64,000 nt of DNA from Eucommia ulmoides (taxonomy: Eukaryota > Streptophyta > Magnoliopsida > Garryales > Eucommiaceae), in NCBI GenBank assembly GCA_016647705.1, contig CM028330.1:30894649-30958648 (forward strand), read 5' to 3'. This document shows positions 57,734-64,000 of this stretch, piece after piece (position 1 is the first letter of the stretch; every line of letters begins with the position of its first letter). Below the pieces are notes generated by a model. It saw only the letters and a program-made list of their open reading frames with translations. It did not search any database and was not told the DNA's origin. The position numbers and the translations under genes were made by a program.

Positions 57734-60087
57734 CTAAAGATACTGAGCCTGTATCCTGTCCCTATTCTCCTCCCACCAAAGCTTAGCGTTCACCTCCCCA
57801 AACTTTTCACGGCTGCAGAAGAAACAGTACAAGAAATTTTAGAGGACCAATATAGTATCTGTCTTAGAGATGATCACCATAATCATATAAAAAGATCCAA
57901 TTGCACTCAACAAACAGTAATTACAAGTTTAAAATTGGATCTTGGACAGAAAAAAAAAATAAAATAGCCAAGTACTTGTAAAAGAACCATATTTACGGAA
58001 CATTGTAGTACTAATGATGTTGTTAGAAAATTGTTTTCTAAAGAGAAAATTATCAGAAAATCTTCAAATTGAGATGCAAAATGGATGCATATCGACTTTT
58101 AGGCCACATATCTTCAGTGTTTTTATTTCCTTTTTTTTTATTTCCAGAAAATTTGGAAGGAAAATAGAAATGTGGAACAAAAAATTCTGTTTCGGTTCTG
58201 TTCCTGAAATTTGTTCTAAAAATGCTGGCAACAAAACAGACTGATTTTCTTTGTACTATATTTCTGTTTTTATTCCTAGTTTTCAGGTAACAGAAACACA
58301 ATGGAATAAAATTCTACATCCATACATTTTCAATTCTAATTTAAAGGCTCCAATTAAGGTACCATTTGGCTTGTACTGTATTGGAGCCTTGAAATTGGTA
58401 ACAAAATTGAATGGATGTCGAAATTTAAAAATCTACATGCATTCATTTGTGCTTTTTCCATCAATGATTAAATTCTAGACTTCCAAACTGCATTAGAGGA
58501 CTTGAAGTTGTTCAGTGAAAAACAGAGGAATGAAGTTATTTATTACCTGAATCTGACACGACGTAACTCCCTAGTCCCGTCAGCTAATTGTCTGATGGTA
58601 ATGTAAACCCCTGGCTCATCTTCCTCTATCCACTCTGACTCTACATCACTTGCATTGCTAATGGAAACTGAGGCCTCGTCTCTGGAAGAGGTGGTTGTCC
58701 GCGATGCATCCATTGATGACGGGTCTCCCCCTGTAAAACCAGGCCCATAAGCACTAGAACCGGCATGAGACTGATGACTTCCAGATGGTCTATAGCAGTT
58801 TCTTGGCATCCAATCTTTGTTTACTGGAACCATCATGGGACTCTCTCTGGAAGATCCAAACCTTGAAAAAGAAGAATCTCTCTGCAGCAGGAAAATATAT
58901 TGATTTCAGTGGGTGTGCAAATCCGACTCTGTTTGTTACTGTTTATAAATAAATTGTCAAACTACAAGCTTGTAAAAAGTTGCTTAAAACTATATATGTT
59001 TTATCAGATATACATACATCATGACTAATGACTAGTAAAAATCTATTATGCATTCTGAAAGCATAGGGGCTATCTAATGACAATGATATTTTCTTGGAAG
59101 TTGAAAGTAGACATTGATTCTGGCTTTCTTTCATTTCTTGTTAGAAAACAGTCAACAATAGGTACTACAACCCAAAGCAGGATAAAACCAGGAATAAGAA
59201 AGTAGAAAGTGAAATGTGAAAGAATAAGTGATGTAGGTTAAATATTAGACACTCACGATGGTTGCCATTTGTGTAGGAGTCAAGATTCAAATGTGAAGGC
59301 GTGTTTGAACTTTTCCGAGAGTTGGGTGGGCCACCATTAGGGAAAACGTTTAAAGACGCAAAGCAATCAACGTAATTGTGCCGGAAATTGGGAAATTTCT
59401 GATAAGTAACAGAAGTAGAAGGAGAAGGTCATTTACCCCATCCTCAGATCTCGAAGGAGTTTGTAGAGCTTGCTGATTGAATCTCTGAACATTATACAGT
59501 TCCATTATTCGATCATAATTTTCACCCCACCATCGCTGTGCTTGCCATTTATTAAACATCTCCCGGCTACGAATTTAGAAGTAAAGAACGTGAGATTGCA
59601 GTAGAGAACTGGATTTTAGCAAAACAAATATGAAGATTGTAAAAGGATAACTAAGTATGGACAGTAACCCTCTTGCATACCTGAATCGTATTCTTTTGAG
59701 ATCATTCCCACCGTGAGGAAGAGAAACAAAAGTGATTTGAACACCGGGCTCCACCTGCGCTACCCATTCCTTGGGTTCATCCTCTTCCTCCACAACCACA
59801 TCACCAGACTCCGCTGAGAACGATTCTAGTCCACGAGGGGTCCTGTCACCACGAAATGCCCCACTGAACCTCGAATCAGATCTAGTTGGCGGATGGTGGC
59901 CAGTCCTTGTAAAATCCCAAGCTGGTGTGGAACTTGAGCTTCCTGGTTGTAGATAAGGGTATGGAACTCCTTCCGAGATTGTATCGAAATCAGGGTAAGG
60001 TCGCTGTCCTCTTTTATAGGGGCTGGAACCTGTGCTGGGCTTGCATGGCTTAGAAGAACCAGAGAACTTCAATGCCATATCCTTGAT
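57734..60087 (-). CDS. BRX: BREVIS RADIX family protein, exons 2-5
   Basis: BRX proteins are plant-specific plasma-membrane-associated regulators of auxin-linked root and vascular growth. Four coding exons were read: 60087-59681, 59566-59437, 58881-58547 and 57812-57734, with GT-AG introns (the third and fourth after AG of a split serine codon) and a TAG stop. Together they give 316 residues, beginning IKDMALKFSGSSKPCKP. Two BRX domains are clear: EWVAQVEPGVQITFVSLPHG to REMFNKWQAQRWWGENYDRI, and EDEPGVYITIRQLADGTREL to REKFGEVNAKLWWEENRDRI. The N-terminal exon with the cysteine motif near residue 4 is not found, so it lies outside the window or is lost. Nothing in the rest is broken. Confidence 0.93.
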
Positions 60088-60654
60088 CTGCCCATAATCA
60101 AAAGAAGAGTAGAATCTTAAGGCAACATATTGCATTTGTGATACATATTTACAAGAACATTCTGGGGTATGTGCTCAAGGCCCTTCAAGGCCCTAAGCGG
60201 TTAATTCAAAGAACTATAAATATGTTTCTAACATCATCAGGATTTCCAACATGATTAAAGGATAAGGTGGCATGTTTTAAGAACGATAAAAAGTAGTTTT
60301 GAAAGAGACTCTGAGTTTCCATTGGTGTTTCGGAACGGCATTCTTATGACTAGAGTTACTGAATGCTGATGTAAGGAAGTGTGAGACTATAGGGATACTG
60401 AACATACAACGTAAGTAGAGAAAATGAACTTATGCGATTCTTTTGCTACTAGTATGCGTAAGAAATCCCCCTCTCTCTCTCTCTCTCTCACTGTGACAAG
60501 CCTCGAGGTCATATAATGTGGATGTCAAAAAAAAGTGTGGATGTGAAATCAAGAATTTTGGTCTTCCGGATGGAATTTCAATCATGCTTCTAAAGGTGTT
60601 AGGTGCCTCACGTCTGAGATATGCAAGTGTGGAGTGGAATTATAAGAAGTTTAG
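60088..60654. other. BRX intron 1, proximal part
   Basis: This follows the splice acceptor TATGGGCAG of BRX exon 2 on the minus strand. A (CT)n run lies at 60471-60488. No coding sequence resembling BRX exon 1 was found on the minus strand. Confidence 0.5.
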
Positions 60655-61697
60655 GCCCCGTTTGGTTAGTGTTTCCATTCCAATCCAACCCAACCCAATT
60701 CAAAAATTTTGGGATTAATTTTTGGGAACGCATTTGGTAACACAAAACTTAACCCAACTCAACTCAAAAAATGAAAATTGATTATCAAAATATTAAGGAA
60801 ATGAGAAACAAATTTTTTTTTTTTTTTTTTTTGCCCAAAAAACTGAACCCAAAGGAGATGACACATCAGAATTATTAGAGATGTTAGTGAGTCATGTGTT
60901 CAACTTTTGTTAAGCTCAAAACAAAGAAAGTTTTATTTTTCATTTTTCTCTCTCCTATTTCAATCGTCTTCGCCAAACTCCTCATTCGCCGTCCACCACC
61001 AGCTCGTCATTTTCCTCCTCTCCTCGTCTTCGCAATTGTTCCTCCTCTTCCTCCTCTCCTACTCGTCGTCATCACTCCCTCGTACTTTGCATTGCCATCG
61101 CCATCGTCTTCGATCTGTTGGACATTGATTTCGATTTCGATTTGTTTGTCGTCGTCTTCGATCTGTTCGACATCGATTTCGAACTCGTCTTCGTTGTCCA
61201 CCTCCTCTTCGATCTGTTCGTCGTCATCTTCAATTGGTATGACATTTATTTGGTTTAGATTTCATCACAAAATCGATTTCGATTTTCGATTTCTATTTCT
61301 ATTTTCGATTTCGAATTCGAAATCAAAATCGATTTTTGATTTCATCACCAAATCGATTTAGGGTTTGGTTCTTCATTTTGGTTTAGGGTTCGTTCTTAAT
61401 TTTGGTTTAGGGTTGGTTCTTGATCTGAGGGTTTGGTTGAATTTCATGAAATATATTTTAGGGTTAGTTCTTAATTTGGGGATTTTGGTTGAATTTGGGG
61501 GTTTGGTTGAATCAATTTTAGATTTGGTTCATGAAATCAATTCTAGGATAATATCGTTACCAAACGTGATTCTATTCCCAGTACAAAAAAAAAATTGTCG
61601 TTACCAAACGTAATTCTATTCCCAGTAGAAAACAGAATTCTCAACCCAACTCATTCTAGTTGGGTTGAGAAAAGTGGGAACACTAACCAAACGCCAC
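60655..61697. mobile_element. MITE upstream of BRX exon 2
   Basis: The ends are GGCCCCGTTTGGTTAGTGTT and, reversed, GGCGTTTGGTTAGTGTTCCC. They are flanked by TTA on the left and TAA on the right, as expected of Harbinger-type TWA sites but not identical. Repeats of ATCGATTTCGATTTCG-like sequence fill the centre. Frames at 60894-61361 come from CTTCGATCTGTTCG-type repeats and are not genes. Confidence 0.65.
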
Positions 61698-62442
61698 CTA
61701 AGGAATCAGAGATAGGCACCTAAGATGAAGTCATAGTGGACTTAAAACTGATGATTATTGATTAACAATAGAAGTCAGTTAAACTCAACTGCAACAACTA
61801 CAAGCTCATTTATCTCGGTTTGTTCAACATCACGGCAGCTGTCAAGTCCAGTGGCCAACATCCTAACCAAGCCTAGAGAAGGCTTTGGTGGCATTAGTTG
61901 TTGGCATTAGTTTATAGTTTTACAAAGTTTATATAGTCTTGAATCCCACCTCGAATTTGTTATCCTTCCAAAACTAGTTTATATGTGAAAGGGGCTACTC
62001 CACTTAACGCAATATGGTTGTCGGTTGGTGATGATGCCAAAAACTTGATTTTCATATATGGTTCTTGAGATTGGAATGTAATCCTTCTTAAGTTGGGGTT
62101 CTTGCAAAATAATGCACCGCGGGTGGGTTTGTCAGCATTGCACCTCTAGTGTGAGAATCAGTAAGGAGTTCTGAAAGATTTTTGTAGAGTAATGGCTAGT
62201 AAAATTGTGTGTACCTGATTAGACCCCCCTGTAGTATTTATAGGAGGTAGAAGACTTGTTAGGCAAGTATATCCATAAATCGTGGTCAATCCCTATTAAT
62301 GTTATGGATTTGGTGGAATCATGGGATTGGTGGATCGTTTTACCTTAAATTTAACCGTTCTTTTCATATATATGGTAGTCTGGAATAGCAGCTTTTGAGC
62401 TTGGGTAGCTAAAGTGTCGCCAGGCCACCCTCGGTTAGGGGT
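61698..62442 (-). other. LTR-like sequence, unassigned
   Basis: The minus strand has a TATA-like CCTATAAATACTACAGGGGG near 62231-62250, and GCCAAAAACTTG at 62038 resembles an LTR-end/PBS joint. The block could be an old LTR fragment. No pair was found. Confidence 0.3.
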
Positions 62443-62640
62443 GTAAACGAACTTGTTCACGAACAGCTCAAGCTCGGCTCGAAAAAAGCTCGTTCGAACT
62501 CGTTTGCTAAAATCAACGAGTCGAGCTTGAGCTCCGAAACTGTTTGTTTAATAAACGAGCCAGGTCGAGCTTTGTTCGCGAACAAAGCCAAAACGAGTTG
62601 AACTTGTTCGCAAGCTGATATTTATGTTCATGAATAATAA
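62443..62640. mobile_element. hAT-type MITE, truncated
   Basis: TTAGGGGTGTAAACGAACTTG at the left, with repeated CGAGCTCG, TTCGAACTCG and TTCGCGAACA sites, is a common plant hAT MITE start. The right end is missing; the sequence changes into a gypsy pol remnant near 62650. Confidence 0.6.
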
Positions 62641-62654
62641 AATATTATTTTATT

Positions 62655-63136
62655 AACAATACATACAAATTTCTTTAGGGTTCCAAACTTCCCACTACTT
62701 CTTGGATCTCGACTTGAGAAACAACTTTCTTCATGACCTTCCGGACCAAGGCGGTATTCCTGTGGAGATTGGAATGCTAAAGCTTAAAATGACACTCTAC
62801 AGTCCCGAGAAGAATAACAATGAATTCGCTGTTAACCTCAATTAGTTGGAAGAAAAAGAGAAAATACTTAAATTCGATAAGAAGCTTACAAGCAACAAAT
62901 GGATCGTACTACAACAAAAGAGTAAAGTTCCTACCATTTGAGGAAGGTGATTTAGTCCTTCGCAAAGTCACCATCACAATGAAAAGACTGAGTGAAGGGA
63001 AAACTTGGACAAAACTGTAAAGGACCTTACAAAGTCACAAGGTCGTTCAGGTTGGGACCTATGAGCTTGAGAACACAGAAGGTCAACCCCTACGTAATCC
63101 ATGGAACGACGAGCATTTGATGAAGTACTATCAATA
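62655..63136 (+). pseudogene. Gypsy integrase C-terminal remnant
   Basis: Three frames together read as the end of a Ty3/gypsy integrase: an FFMTF..TKAV segment, EFAVNLN, YYNKRVKFLPFEEGDLVLRK and GTYELENTEGQPLRNPWNDE, ending HLMKYYQ and a TAA near 63136. The DLVLRKV and PWNDEHL motifs are typical. Several frameshifts and stops break it. The catalytic core is absent. The tail is Tat/Ogre-like, which is inference. Confidence 0.75.
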
Positions 63137-64000
63137 ATTGCATTTGTTCAAATTTTTTCTAAGTGTCGTACTCAATTTTCTTGGTGAATAAAATAATGTT
63201 TTTGACAATTCTACTTTGTTCGATGACTCTACATGGTCGGATAAGGCACAACCCACCCACGCTTACTCGGACTCAACCAAGAAGAATAGAGTGCTGACCA
63301 GGACATTGGGACGGACTCCACCGACCAACCAAAACCTAAGGAAAGGTGGGCAGTATGGGAGTAACCTCCTTCTTGGACAATACTTTTGTGCTCGGGAAAT
63401 TCCTAATGAACGGGACAACCCAAGCAAGGGCCAGGGAGAGGAAATTATCCATTAAAATTGCTAACATTTCTACAAGTATCATGCTCAAGTCAGGAATGAG
63501 TTGACTAGGTAAAACTTCAAAGTTTTTAAATTTTTCACGAGTGTCGAAATAATTTCTACTAGTGTTAATCTTTAGTCAGGTCAATACAAGTGTTGTGCCT
63601 GGCTCCAGATGAAATTTTCTATAAAATGGGAAGATTCAAGATTCTTTGAAAAAATTTAAAAGGTGTTGAAATCTGATTGGCACCAACACACAAGTCCTAC
63701 AGACCACCTCCAGAATTATCAAGCAACAACAATTGAGCTCAGGTGAGTAACAACCGCTCAATGCGATTAAGTCTTATTATATTCTTAGGTTATGCTAGGA
63801 TTACTTAGAATTGTTTCAATAAGCCTAGAAATTTTCTAAGTGTTATATTCGGGTCGGTACATCACAACAAATGAAACTTGAAACAATTTGAAGAAGTGTG
63901 AAATTTCATTACCATTCAAAGAAGCTCAAAGGCATTACAAGGGCTCCCTCGGGTAGTTACAAAAGATGAAGAAAAAAAAAAGTAGAGTGATAAAAAGTAC
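63137..64000 (+). other. Gypsy 3' region after integrase
   Basis: No gene is recognised. The stretch follows the integrase stop and probably holds the 3' internal region and the start of an LTR. The purine-rich AGGGAGAGGAAA near 63434 could be a polypurine tract, but no TG start was fixed. A 79-codon frame at 63216-63455 is not recognised. Confidence 0.4.

Noticed and set aside
60894..61361. 155-codon ORF rich in Ser
   Set aside because: It lies within the MITE upstream of BRX exon 2 and comes from TTCGATCTG-type repeats; the opposite strand is open too.

Overview
This is a repeat-dominated stretch of nuclear DNA from a plant, most likely a eudicot. The evidence is a recognisable BREVIS RADIX (BRX) family gene with GT-AG introns, LTR retrotransposons of plant Ty1/copia (SIRE-like) and Ty3/gypsy (Athila, Tat/Ogre-like, Tekay-like) lineages, hAT and Harbinger-like MITEs, and long AT-rich microsatellites. 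No bacterial genes, tRNA, rRNA or CRISPR were seen. The only gene likely to be functional is the BRX gene at 57734-60087 on the minus strand; its first exon is not in the window.

Layout. 1-1234: the 3' part of a Tat/Ogre-like LTR with its primer-binding site, then a GGGCC-rich hAT MITE with perfect 8-bp target duplications. 1863-11492: a decayed gypsy element on the minus strand (3' LTR, uncharacterised ORF, aspartic protease), split by a 7,989-bp palindromic element (3001-10989) with two LTRs in opposite orientation, flanked by the 5-bp duplication AATGG. 11493-12287: a truncated copy of a recurrent Athila-like LTR, here called LTR-X. 12288-29584: a SIRE-like copia element on the minus strand with 2.2-kb LTRs, split inside its integrase by a complex LTR-X element (17572-25413) that holds a later solo LTR-X. 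33235-39468: a 3.6-kb Ogre-like solo LTR carrying two younger solo LTRs. 40270-52808: a copia solo LTR split by an LTR-X element (41975-47083) and an internally deleted Athila element (47121-52518). 53014-54397: another solo LTR-X. 55320-56890: Harbinger-like MITEs and a foldback element made of inverted minisatellites. 57734-60087: BRX. 60655-61697: a MITE upstream of BRX exon 2. 61700-64000: LTR-like sequence, a truncated hAT MITE and a gypsy integrase tail.

Target-site duplications were read by eye at nearly every junction. They give a relative order of insertion: copia and Ogre-like hosts are oldest, then LTR-X and Athila elements, then solo LTRs inside these. No retroelement reading frame is intact, so the elements look immobile. 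The most unusual items are the palindromic LTR element, the four-fold PBS-like repeat at 19558-19748, the variable tandem module inside LTR-X, and the inverted minisatellite foldback.
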